This document shows positions 1-7,358 of a stretch of 17,420 bases of DNA, one piece after another. This DNA comes from Caldifarciminota bacterium UBA2202 (GTDB taxonomy: Bacteria > Hydrothermota > 32-111). The notes beneath the pieces were generated by a model. It had not been told where the DNA came from. It worked only from the letters and a program-made list of their open reading frames with translations, and searched no databases. Position 1 is the first letter of the stretch; every line of letters begins with the position of its first letter. The stretch covers positions 2,962 to 20,381 of the forward strand of contig DCUY01000094.1 of NCBI GenBank assembly GCA_002327905.1, in the 5' to 3' direction. Position numbers and translations under genes: made by a program.

Positions 1-106
1 ATGATGTGCGAATGAGCGCTGGGCTCCTGCGGCCAAATACAGAAGCCGTGTGCCGTGCGCCATGAGCAAAAGAAAATCAAATACAAAAAAGATGAATAGA
101 GGTAAG
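1..106. other. Non-coding left edge, no gene seen
   Basis: I see no coding region or RNA gene here. The first 65 bases or so are noticeably richer in G and C than the rest of the window and look like part of a further intergenic repeat cut by the window edge, but no second copy is present to prove it. The reading frames that cross it are short and show no protein family resemblance. Confidence 0.4.
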
Positions 107-189
107 GAGATTGCTTCGCTTCGTTCGCAATGACAGGGATGATAGATTCTTCACAGCAGAACAGTGATAAGAAGCGTTCAGAATGACAG
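107..189. repeat. Intergenic composite repeat, copy 1
   Basis: This is the first of two related copies (the other is 243-329). Each begins GAGATTGCTTCG, continues to CGCAATGAC, then has GATAGATTCTTCAC, a variable middle, and ends GTTCAGAATG. Two inverted repeats can be seen: ATTGC paired with GCAAT, and ATTCT paired with AGAAT. Such paired hairpin units are common non-coding interspersed repeats in many bacterial genomes. The only open frame across both copies simply translates the repeat twice, so no gene is called. Confidence 0.8.
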
Positions 190-242
190 TAAAGACAGGT
201 AAAGGGTAAAAGGTAAAAGACAGAAGAATGGAGAGAAGCATA

Positions 243-329
243 GAGATTGCTTCGGCGAAGACGCCTCGCAATGACGGAATTATTGATAGATTCTTCACAC
301 GAGAACAGCGAATAGAGGCGTTCAGAATG
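243..329. repeat. Intergenic composite repeat, copy 2
   Basis: This is the second copy of the unit at 107-189, in the same orientation. Its first half folds into a good hairpin: ATTGC at 246-250 pairs with GCAAT at 268-272, and inside it GGCG at 254-257 pairs with CGCC at 262-265 around an AAGA loop. The inner stem differs from copy 1 while the outer stem is kept, as expected of a structured mobile or RNA-level repeat. It lies beyond the 3' end of the glycosyltransferase gene that ends at 408. Confidence 0.8.
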
Positions 330-332
330 TAC

Positions 333-347
333 TTATATAGGGGACGG
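333..347 (+). repeat. Short REP-like motif, copy A
   Basis: The 15-base sequence TTATATAGGGGACGG occurs here and again, perfectly, at 15264-15278. The core GGGGACGG also occurs on the minus strand at 2881-2888. All three are intergenic. Short GGGGACGG-type intergenic motifs resemble the REP sequences mobilised by IS200-like REP-associated transposases, but no such transposase is in the window, so that origin is inferred. The rest of 348-407 holds nothing I can identify. Confidence 0.6.
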
Positions 348-407
348 GGAATATAGGCGACGAGAAGAGGCAAAATTAGTTAATAGTTTATCACTGATAG
401 TTTGAAG

Positions 408-1514
408 TCAGGGACCGGGGTTTTTTGTCAATTCGTCAAAAAGCGCGCCGAACTTGAATATTGTAGTTTCAAAATCCAAAATTGAATTTATTTTCTTTCT
501 TGCATTCATCGACAGAATCTCGGCTTTGCCTGCTTTGATTGTATTCAATATTCCCTCTGCGATCTTTTCGGCATCATAGTGTTCAAAAATTAGAGCATTA
601 GATTCATCAGCATACTCATCCATACCATTGCCTTTGAGTATCACAGGAATCGCGCCTGCCATCATTGCCTCTGCTACAGCCCTTGAAAATGATTCTTTCT
701 TTCTGTTCAGAAGAATAAAGAATCCGGATTTGTTCAGGCAGTTTTTATCTTTATCATATCCGAAATATACAATGTTTCTGCCGCTCTTCTCTTTCACTTC
801 ACTGCCGTACCCGGCTTCTCCTGAAACAAAAAGCTCAGCTTCAGGCATTTTGCTTCTCACTTTTTCAAAGACTTCAAGTGTTCTGTCAAAACCCTTCTCA
901 TAAGTGAGATTCCCCATGAAGGCAAACTTTAAAAAATCCCTCTCTTCTCTCTCCTTTCCGTCTGACTCTATCAAATTGTAAATCACCTCGCTTCTCTCTG
1001 TTTTGGCGCTCATGCTTTTGAGGTAATTTGAATTGAATATTACAAAATCGCTTTCTTTATAAAGAAAATTTTTCAGAATCTTTATGAAAACATTCTCAGG
1101 CACATCTCTCTCGAATATTATCCATTTGATTTTTCTGTTTTTAATTTTTTGCCCCAATCCGAAGATATGCGACTTAAAAGTGTTTGTTAATATTATATCA
1201 AAATCCATTTCAGTCTTTATTCCTGTCACTGCTATTTTAACGAATGAATAAACTGCATATAAAGAATTTTTTTTATTCAAAAGTATTCTTTCGTCTATTT
1301 TTATTTTTTGCACTTTTTCTTCTGCCCTGAAAGCATCCGATTCACTGCTCGTGAACAGAGTGATATCCTCTCTGCCCTTCATTCTTTCGAAAAGTTTCTC
1401 AATGGAGACTTCCGCTCCGCCTCGAATCGGGGAAAGGTCTATGAATGATATTCTCCTTACATTTTTGATAATATTGTGTCCTTTGTCAGATTGACGGAAT
1501 CCTCTCCTTCGCAT
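408..1514 (-). CDS. Glycosyltransferase family 4 (GT-B fold)
   Basis: Probable cytoplasmic retaining glycosyltransferase that transfers a sugar from a nucleotide donor during surface polysaccharide assembly. The 368-residue product has the N-terminal GT-B Rossmann start at residues 21-35, with the acceptor-side loop RGGAE, and a C-terminal donor half with GNLTYEKG (201-208) and the EX7E signature (E274 and E282) in ESFSRAVAEAM. The gene is the last of a two-gene unit and overlaps the 3' end of its neighbour by 58 bases. The start is uncertain. The ATG at 1514 gives about 20 residues before the first strand, while a strong AGGAGA lies at the neighbour's stop codon, close to the first strand, with only rare start codons after it. 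The donor and acceptor sugars cannot be told from sequence. Confidence 0.85.
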   Translation of the reverse strand: MRRRGFRQSDKGHNIIKNVRRISFIDLSPIRGGAEVSIEKLFERMKGREDITLFTSSESDAFRAEEKVQKIKIDERILLNKKNSLYAVYSFVKIAVTGIKTEMDFDIILTNTFKSHIFGLGQKIKNRKIKWIIFERDVPENVFIKILKNFLYKESDFVIFNSNYLKSMSAKTERSEVIYNLIESDGKEREERDFLKFAFMGNLTYEKGFDRTLEVFEKVRSKMPEAELFVSGEAGYGSEVKEKSGRNIVYFGYDKDKNCLNKSGFFILLNRKKESFSRAVAEAMMAGAIPVILKGNGMDEYADESNALIFEHYDAEKIAEGILNTIKAGKAEILSMNARKKINSILDFETTIFKFGALFDELTKNPGP

Positions 1515-2734
1515 GATATGTGTTCTCTTATGAATGACAGAAAATCGGATTTTTTCCTATCCTGAGAAGTGAACATTCTTATCTTTTCTATTATTTCTTT
1601 CAAAGAGGATGAGCTTGATGATACATCTGAAGCGAATCCTATCTGGTCTTTAAATCCGAGATAATCATAAGATATTGCAGGAGTGTATGAATACAATGAT
1701 TCCAAGAGAGCTGTTGATGTGAAACCGAGAACGCACTTTGACTCGGAAATATTTTTCAATATTGTACCTCGCCTCCATTCAATAACCCTCTTGTCAGTGA
1801 GCCTCTCCAGATAATTCCTGTTATGATTCATTCTGAGATAAATTCTGAAATCTATTTTTTCTCTGTCAAGCTCAGAGATGAGTGTTTCATAAGCAAATTC
1901 CCTCTCTGCCTCCTGAGATAAAAATTGCTGGTCTATTATCAGCAGAGGGTTCTTCTTTTCCGAATATTTCTCATTGAAACTCATCTTCGACGCCCCTGTT
2001 ATAAAGACCCTTCCTTTTGCTTTTGGGGAAAGATTCATATATTCCAATGCATTCCCGCCCCAGCACAAAAAGTAGTCGCTGTGAAGAGGCGCAAACGATT
2101 CATCCGCAAACGGCACTCCGCTACCGATTTTCTTCAATGTTATGCCATGTTGAATAACAAATGATTTTACATTGGCTTCACCTGCAATATCGGCAAGCGA
2201 ATACTTATATTTAGTTCTGTCCTCGTCAAGCAGAACAAACGCGGGTTTCTGTTTTTTGAAAAGTCTTCCGACTTCTTTCTTAAATCTGTTCAAATCAGAC
2301 AAATTATCGCAGGCAATCTTCTCTATCTCACTCTTGACAGATTTATCATAATCCCCTTTGATGATTATTTTTGTCTTTTTATAAGATTGCGGAAAGACAA
2401 TTTCATTTTCAGTTGAATATCCTATTTTTTGCTTCGTGAGCCTGATTCTTAGTGAAATCAGCCCTTCAGACTCAAGCTTATTTATGATTTTCCCGTCAAT
2501 GTCCCCAAAATAAATGAAATATCCTCTTTTAGGCATTGACAGTTTGGCAAACATGGAGTTATTCTCTTTCTTTGATGAATACTGCGAATTTGAATTAAAA
2601 TGCGAAAAAAGCGCCCAATTAAAAGAATATTCCAATTCCTTTAAATCGGGATTTTCTGCTATTAAATTCTTCGTTATTTTCAGAGTCTTAAAATAGTTCT
2701 GTTTTTCCTTCTCTCTCAATTCGTCTCTGTTCAT
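1457..2734 (-). CDS. GT-B-like surface polysaccharide transferase, family uncertain
   Basis: The predicted product has about 425 residues, with no signal peptide or membrane segment. The second half carries features seen in GT-B enzymes of the CDP-glycerol phosphotransferase, polysialyltransferase and capsule-synthesis type: a VIQHG motif (residues 193-197) and GFTSTALLESL (337-347), where a Ser/Thr-containing turn followed by Glu usually contacts the nucleotide donor. A role in adding a sugar or phosphosugar to a surface glycan fits the neighbours, but the exact family is not recognised. I place the start at the ATG at 2734 because AAAGGAG lies five bases before it; an in-frame ATG at 2752 would add six residues and has no such site. 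A good promoter lies just upstream (2768-2795). The downstream glycosyltransferase gene overlaps its 3' end. Confidence 0.7.
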   Translation of the reverse strand: MNRDELREKEKQNYFKTLKITKNLIAENPDLKELEYSFNWALFSHFNSNSQYSSKKENNSMFAKLSMPKRGYFIYFGDIDGKIINKLESEGLISLRIRLTKQKIGYSTENEIVFPQSYKKTKIIIKGDYDKSVKSEIEKIACDNLSDLNRFKKEVGRLFKKQKPAFVLLDEDRTKYKYSLADIAGEANVKSFVIQHGITLKKIGSGVPFADESFAPLHSDYFLCWGGNALEYMNLSPKAKGRVFITGASKMSFNEKYSEKKNPLLIIDQQFLSQEAEREFAYETLISELDREKIDFRIYLRMNHNRNYLERLTDKRVIEWRRGTILKNISESKCVLGFTSTALLESLYSYTPAISYDYLGFKDQIGFASDVSSSSSSLKEIIEKIRMFTSQDRKKSDFLSFIREHISCEGEDSVNLTKDTILSKM

Positions 2735-2767
2735 TACTCTCCTTTTTTTCATTAAATAATATTCTAA

Positions 2768-2795
2768 ATATTATATCTATTATTCCCAATGTCAA
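2768..2795 (-). promoter_or_regulatory. Sigma-70-type promoter for the two-gene glycosyltransferase unit
   Basis: On the minus strand a perfect TTGACA (-35, at 2795-2790) is followed after 16 bases by TAATAT (-10, at 2773-2768). Transcription would start near 2760, giving a leader of about 25 bases before the ATG at 2734. It serves the two transferase genes that follow and makes them independent of the long operon upstream. Confidence 0.7.
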
Positions 2796-2899
2796 CATCT
2801 TTGTTTAAATGCCGTTTATTTATTATTTAATAATAAACCATTAAGCAGAACAGGAGAACTGTAAAAGTATAAAGTATACTCCGTCCCCAGATATTTCAT
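2796..2899. other. Gap between the long operon and the two-gene unit, with AT-rich inverted repeats
   Basis: This stretch follows the polymerase gene's stop codon. It holds an AT-rich palindrome at 2814-2838 (GTTTATT pairing with AATAAAC), a small inverted repeat at 2866-2880 (AGTATA / TATACT), and the minus-strand GGGGACGG motif at 2881-2888, which matches the REP-like copies elsewhere. Neither inverted repeat is GC-rich with a following T run, so I do not call a rho-independent terminator. Confidence 0.5.
2881..2888 (-). repeat. REP-like core motif GGGGACGG, partial copy C
   Basis: The minus strand reads GGGGACGG followed by AGTATAC. It shares the eight-base core with the 15-base motif at 333-347 and 15264-15278 and, like them, is intergenic. 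Only the core is shared, so the relation is weaker than between the other two copies. Confidence 0.4.
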
Positions 2900-4222
2900 T
2901 CATTTGAATTTTATCAAGGACGCGGCTATAACCGCACTTATAAAATGCATTGTCAGTCCGTTCATAAAAAAGATTGCCAATAGTGAAAACAGAATGATAT
3001 AGTGCGTCTCATTTGTTTTATTTACGAACAGTTTCGCCAAAGAGAGAATGTAAATAAGACAAAGAAAGAGAAGAGTAATCACTCCACCTGCAAGAGAGAG
3101 TTTTGCAAATGATGATTCAATCGGATGCTCCTGCTTTTTATTTAGTAGAACGGACTCAGAGTGGGTCATGCCTTTTCCGAAAGGATGTTTTTTTATCTCC
3201 CCTGCAATATATTTCATTGATTCAATTCTTTTATCTGCAGAGTAAGTGTTGAATCCGCTCTTCAAAGGCTCAAATGTGTGTTTTAAGATCGCAGTCGCCA
3301 TGTTGTCCTTTTTATACACTGTCGTATCAATTTGAATGAAATGCAGAGATACAATAAGAAGAATGAATAAGGCGGATATTACAGCGAATACTTTATATCT
3401 TTTGTTTTTCAACAGAAAGAACATGCCAAGAAAAATAAAAATAAACATTGCAGTTCTCGCAGATAATAGAAGAAGTCCGGCAAATGACAATACAGCTATT
3501 GTTTTCATATAGATTCCCCTGCCGGAAATCCCTATGATGCCTGCCAATGCGAGAAACACAGACAGCTCCTCAACTGAAGAGAATGCTGCAAACGGCCTGT
3601 AATGAGAGCCGAGCTTCAATGAGGTGTATATATACGGACCCACAGCATCAAAGTAATACCTGTCAAAGTAAAAGTATTTTCCTGCAATTTGGAGAATGAA
3701 TATTCCAAATATGAAAGGAAAAACGATTTTAACAGTCTTTGACAAATCCCTGTATTCAAACCGTCTTGTCAGAATCAGAAGAACAGGAGTGAAATATACA
3801 TTGAATGAGACCATTGACGACAGAGGGTTAGTCATTGAAAATGCGAAAGACATATACAGCATGAGTATAAAATATACGGCTATGAACAATTTTACGGGCA
3901 ATGAGAGGATATTGAAATTTTCAATGAGAATTTCAATGAAAAGAAGAACAATGAAGAAGGGAATTATGAATAGCAGAGAATAAAGAAAACCACCTGTATG
4001 AAAAAATATGAATCTGTATATCAGCCCGTAAACCGATAAAAATACGAGAGCGGGGATAATACTGTCAGTTTGAAGCATTAAAATAAAGACTGTAAAAAGA
4101 ACTGCTGAAAACAGGAGAAATGCCCAGCTTGACTCCTTGATTCCCAATATAGCAGTTATTGTTACAAACAAGAGGAGTATCGCAATTTTGTAGGTCAGAT
4201 TACGGCTTTTTAAGATATTCAA
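2900..4222 (-). CDS. O-antigen polymerase/ligase-like membrane protein (Wzy-like)
   Basis: Strongly hydrophobic protein of 440 residues, with roughly ten to twelve predicted membrane segments and one large hydrophilic loop (about residues 296-372). This is the layout of the Wzy polymerase and WaaL ligase superfamily, which joins lipid-linked glycan units or transfers them to lipid A or protein on the periplasmic face. The segment SARTAMF (254-260) matches the position of the conserved Ser-Arg patch, and the loop holds R332, HPFGKG (346-351) and HPIESSF (366-372), typical of the Wzy_C region. The start is placed at the TTG at 4222, five bases after a strong AGGAGG (4228-4233); a GTG two codons earlier lies inside that site. 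It overlaps the preceding glycosyltransferase gene. Polymerase and ligase cannot be separated by sequence alone. Confidence 0.8.
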   Translation of the reverse strand: MNILKSRNLTYKIAILLLFVTITAILGIKESSWAFLLFSAVLFTVFILMLQTDSIIPALVFLSVYGLIYRFIFFHTGGFLYSLLFIIPFFIVLLFIEILIENFNILSLPVKLFIAVYFILMLYMSFAFSMTNPLSSMVSFNVYFTPVLLILTRRFEYRDLSKTVKIVFPFIFGIFILQIAGKYFYFDRYYFDAVGPYIYTSLKLGSHYRPFAAFSSVEELSVFLALAGIIGISGRGIYMKTIAVLSFAGLLLLSARTAMFIFIFLGMFFLLKNKRYKVFAVISALFILLIVSLHFIQIDTTVYKKDNMATAILKHTFEPLKSGFNTYSADKRIESMKYIAGEIKKHPFGKGMTHSESVLLNKKQEHPIESSFAKLSLAGGVITLLFLCLIYILSLAKLFVNKTNETHYIILFSLLAIFFMNGLTMHFISAVIAASLIKFK

Positions 4223-5078
4223 TCTCACCTCCTTTTCTTTTCAATGTAAAAATTCTCTTCATTGAAAGAAAAGAGAATATCCACAGATAAACTAATTCCG
4301 CGCAGAATACCCCATAATGTTTCTTAAGAAAATGCATCATTGATTTAAATGAATATTTCAGGGATTCATCTCCCGATGTGAGAGTGTGCTTATGATACAC
4401 CTTTAATGATGAATCATAGAATATTTTATATCCCATTTTTAAAAGTTTAATGAATAGGTCAGTCTCTTCGTATGTAAGAAAATACTCTTCGTCAAAACCT
4501 CCTGCTCTATTGAAGACTTCTCTGTTTATAAGCAATATTGAACCATTGACTCCCTTTACCTCTTTTGAAGCGAGTGAAGAATGCATTCTCTCTCCTGCGC
4601 CAAAGTATCCGTTGCTTTTTGAAAAGAGAGAAAGAATAAAGGGAACAGGTGAAAAATGGTAGAGAATTATCATGGGATTGTATGCAGTCTCATGTATTCC
4701 GCTTTTGTTTGACGCCCCGGAAAAGACCCTAAATCCTATAAGCGAATATTTGTTTTTCTCATACATATTCAATCTTTGCACAATACCTGATAAAAACTTA
4801 TCCGACAGTCTTATGTCATCATTCACCAAAAGTATAAAGTCCTCATTTGATTTTTCAACACCTCTGTTTAATGCATACCCGTATCCTTTGTTGCAGGAAT
4901 TCTTAATGTATTCCGCATTCTTAATCCTCTCTGCATATTCTTTATTATCGCCATTGTCCACAACAGTCAGTTTGATGCCTGACGCCTCTATTGCCTGACA
5001 ATTTCTGCCGCAAAACTCTGCAGCATTCTCCTTTGAATAGAATACAGTGACTATTCTCAGCGAAGGTGTTCTTTCCAT
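4200..5078 (-). CDS. Glycosyltransferase family 2 (GT-A fold)
   Basis: Predicted inverting glycosyltransferase of 292 residues, similar in layout to rhamnosyltransferase-type GT2 enzymes that extend surface glycans on the cytoplasmic side of the membrane. The N-terminal strand SLRIVTVFYS (6-15) opens the nucleotide-binding fold. GYGYALNRG (65-73) matches the conserved loop, NDD (86-88) stands at the metal-binding DxD position, and GGFDEEYF...YEETDL (193-208) holds the acidic acceptor/catalytic-base motif. H229 and H231 follow, where the family has its final His. A hydrophobic stretch near 258-272 may dock it to the membrane. The ATG at 5078 is preceded by AGGAG at nine bases. The gene overlaps the flippase gene by 22 bases and the Wzy-like gene by 23, so translation is probably coupled. 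Sugar specificity is unknown. Confidence 0.87.
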   Translation of the reverse strand: MERTPSLRIVTVFYSKENAAEFCGRNCQAIEASGIKLTVVDNGDNKEYAERIKNAEYIKNSCNKGYGYALNRGVEKSNEDFILLVNDDIRLSDKFLSGIVQRLNMYEKNKYSLIGFRVFSGASNKSGIHETAYNPMIILYHFSPVPFILSLFSKSNGYFGAGERMHSSLASKEVKGVNGSILLINREVFNRAGGFDEEYFLTYEETDLFIKLLKMGYKIFYDSSLKVYHKHTLTSGDESLKYSFKSMMHFLKKHYGVFCAELVYLWIFSFLSMKRIFTLKRKGGEIEYLKKP

Positions 5079-6409
5079 AGTATAAAACTCCTATAAAAGA
5101 ATGCCATATATAGAATAAATATAATCACTGAAACTGAAAAGAACGCAGTATCCGCCGCGGATACTGCAATAAACATTGCTGAGCCGGCGGTTATTGACGC
5201 GATTGAAAACGGCGTTATTGTCCTCACATTCAAAGTGATTTTGAAATAAACCGCAGAAATCAGAAAATACAGTGTTCTTAAAATAAGAATAAAAATTGAA
5301 AAATATACAAGATTGCTCCTGTCCCCGAAGACAAAATACAGAAGAGTTCCTCCGACAGTCATTACTGCTCCTATTGTCTGAACAGGAAAATATTTGTGCA
5401 TTTTTTTTAAGGAGAGGTATTTGGAAAACATCATATTGTAATATACCTGAAAGAGTGATGTTACTGAGAGAATTGATGCTATTTTTACAGACTCCGTATA
5501 TTTATCAAGAAAGACAGGCACAAGGAAGCGCATCAAAAGAAGAGAAGTGAAAATGAATGCTGTCATTATGTATAAAATGCTCTGTGAAGAGCTTATAAGC
5601 TTCTCTTCCGAATATCCCTCCCCGTCCTTTACCATTTTCGGGGTGAGATACTGAGTTACTGAAGAAGATAGCATATCAAATATCGATACGAAAAAAATAC
5701 CCACGGAATATACTGCGAAGATTTTTTTTTCTGCGGCAAAAGAGAGGGATATCCTTTCAAAACTTGAGAGTATCATGGCATAGAGGCCATTGAGATATAT
5801 CATCCATCCGCCTAAGAATAATTCGTAAACCCTTCTTATGGAGAATGTAAATCTGATAATGTCCTTCAACAGAAAGAGTCCGAATACAAAAGAGAGAATG
5901 CTTGATAATGATAGAGCCCACATTGCTCCGCCAAGCTTCCATGGAATTGAAAACCCGATTATCAAAACTGCCTGCGAAACAGAGAAGAAGAGAGTGAGAA
6001 GAGAGAGTCTCTCAAACTTCTGCAGAGCCCGAAGAGAAAATGCCAGAACCTCTTTTAAGGATGAGAAGAGAAGCACTAATCCGGCAAAAAACCACTCGGA
6101 ATGATTTGTCTTAAAATATATAATCAAAAATACTAAAAATGCAGAGAAGAAGAGAAAAAGCGAGAAGAAGAATGCAGAACTGGCATAGTCTATTCCTTCC
6201 TCCGTCTTTGAAATAGGAAGTTTGTAAATCAGACCGTTTATTACTCCGGGATTAAGAAGAAGCATGTAAGAGACTATAATTTTCACCTGCGAAAATGAAC
6301 CCATGTCGGTGACTGACAGAATCTTCGCTGTGAAGAGACCCTGCACCAACGCAGATAAGAGGCCTATGTAATTGGAAAATGTAAATAAGGTTATTTTCTT
6401 AAAACTCAT
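5057..6409 (-). CDS. Wzx-like polysaccharide flippase (MOP superfamily)
   Basis: A 450-residue integral membrane protein with about twelve to fourteen hydrophobic segments from end to end and no large soluble domain, which is the Wzx/MOP exporter pattern. The N-terminus resembles polysaccharide-biosynthesis flippases: a first helix followed by TAKILSVTDMGSFSQ at about residues 27-41, the usual place for the conserved 'LG-x-x-x-(F/Y)-G' type turn. Wzx proteins turn undecaprenyl-linked glycan units from the inner to the outer face of the cytoplasmic membrane. The ATG follows immediately after the stop codon of the zinc-ribbon gene with only a weak ribosome site, so coupled translation is likely. 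Together with the GT2 and Wzy-like genes it forms a small Wzx/Wzy cassette. The length is normal and the frame looks intact. Confidence 0.85.
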   Translation of the reverse strand: MSFKKITLFTFSNYIGLLSALVQGLFTAKILSVTDMGSFSQVKIIVSYMLLLNPGVINGLIYKLPISKTEEGIDYASSAFFFSLFLFFSAFLVFLIIYFKTNHSEWFFAGLVLLFSSLKEVLAFSLRALQKFERLSLLTLFFSVSQAVLIIGFSIPWKLGGAMWALSLSSILSFVFGLFLLKDIIRFTFSIRRVYELFLGGWMIYLNGLYAMILSSFERISLSFAAEKKIFAVYSVGIFFVSIFDMLSSSVTQYLTPKMVKDGEGYSEEKLISSSQSILYIMTAFIFTSLLLMRFLVPVFLDKYTESVKIASILSVTSLFQVYYNMMFSKYLSLKKMHKYFPVQTIGAVMTVGGTLLYFVFGDRSNLVYFSIFILILRTLYFLISAVYFKITLNVRTITPFSIASITAGSAMFIAVSAADTAFFSVSVIIFILYMAFFYRSFILWKEHLR

Positions 6410-7357
6410 TCACAATAATTCTGCACCGCATTTCTCGCAGTTGAACAAATCAGACTTATTCAGATGTCCGCATTTGGGACAAGTGAGCCCTTCGATATTT
6501 TCCCCAGATTGGTCCTGAATGCCTGAATCAAGAGGCGTAATCTGATTGTCAAGCAGCTTTGCAAATTCATTCAGATCATCATCCTTTTGGCCCTTTGCAG
6601 CTTCAAGCGGATTTTCATTTACGAGCTTCTCATCTTTTGATACATCCTCTCCCAATGAAAATGTCTCCTCTTTGAGTATGTCATTCGAAATGATATTGTC
6701 AATAGAAGATTCCTTCACTTCAGGGATTTTGTCCTCTATTGTTATCTCCTTGAAATTTGACGGATCCTCCTCTGCCGGAGGAACAAGGGCTGTGTCAGGA
6801 ATAATATTGTCAAAAGAGCGTATTTCTATCGGCTGTGATTCATCTGCTGTCTGCTCAAATGCTCCGATTTTTTCTTCAACTAACGGTTCTGCAATAACAT
6901 TTTCTAAAACAACAGCAGATGGCGCTGTTATTCCCTTAGGTTCAGCAATTTCATTTTCTTTTCCGGTTATATCTTCTAATGTGCGCCTTTTATCTTTTAG
7001 TTCTTTCAATCTTGTTCTTTTTTCATTCATATCCTGTTCAATGGATGATTTTTTTCTTGAATACTCCTCCTCAGTGAATTCATTGAGAGTGAACCTCACA
7101 TTCAGCTCCTCAACCTGAATATCCACTGTTTCGATAGAGAGGAGTGTCTCTGCTTCCAAACTCTTGATTCTGTTTATCTCTTCCTTTAAATAATCCTTCT
7201 CTTTCTCAAGTTTTGAATTAATGTCTTTGAGCTGCTCCGCGTACTCTTCCTTTATTTTATTATAAACTATATCCCTTATCTGAGATTTCATTATTTCAAG
7301 TTTTTTAAGTCTGTCCAATACGGAATCTCTCTGTACAATCAGTTTTCCCGCCTCCAT
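6410..7357 (-). CDS. Coiled-coil protein with C-terminal zinc ribbon
   Basis: No specific family is recognised. The 315-residue product has no signal peptide or membrane segment. Residues 1 to about 125 are charged heptad-like sequence expected to form a coiled coil; about 130-285 is an acidic, Pro/Glu/Asp-rich, probably disordered linker; the last 25 residues carry two Cys-x-x-Cys pairs (C293/C296 and C307/C310) ten residues apart, a classic rubredoxin-like zinc ribbon. This layout suggests a cytoplasmic adaptor or scaffold rather than an enzyme. The ATG at 7357 is chosen because AAAGGGGG, formed by the last codons of holA, lies just before it; a TTG five codons earlier would overlap that site. 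The gene sits one base after holA and abuts the flippase gene, but a role in either process is not shown. Confidence 0.7.
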   Translation of the reverse strand: MEAGKLIVQRDSVLDRLKKLEIMKSQIRDIVYNKIKEEYAEQLKDINSKLEKEKDYLKEEINRIKSLEAETLLSIETVDIQVEELNVRFTLNEFTEEEYSRKKSSIEQDMNEKRTRLKELKDKRRTLEDITGKENEIAEPKGITAPSAVVLENVIAEPLVEEKIGAFEQTADESQPIEIRSFDNIIPDTALVPPAEEDPSNFKEITIEDKIPEVKESSIDNIISNDILKEETFSLGEDVSKDEKLVNENPLEAAKGQKDDDLNEFAKLLDNQITPLDSGIQDQSGENIEGLTCPKCGHLNKSDLFNCEKCGAELL

Positions 7358-7358
7358 A

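Noticed and set aside
107..329. CRISPR-like array
   Set aside because: There are only two long imperfect copies with hairpins, no regular spacers and no cas genes.
77..373. 98-residue minus-strand open frame
   Set aside because: It is a translation of the two composite repeats; the peptide repeats itself (ILNAS...CS.VKNLS) exactly where the DNA repeat does and has no ribosome site.
2814..2838. Terminator of the long operon
   Set aside because: The palindrome is entirely AT-rich in its stem and would be unstable; it lies only 19 bases upstream of the next promoter's -35 box and could equally be an operator-like site, so no function is claimed.
6546..7118. 190-residue plus-strand frame, rich in Ser and Phe
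   Set aside because: It is the antisense shadow of the zinc-ribbon gene; its composition follows from the acidic linker codons read backward.
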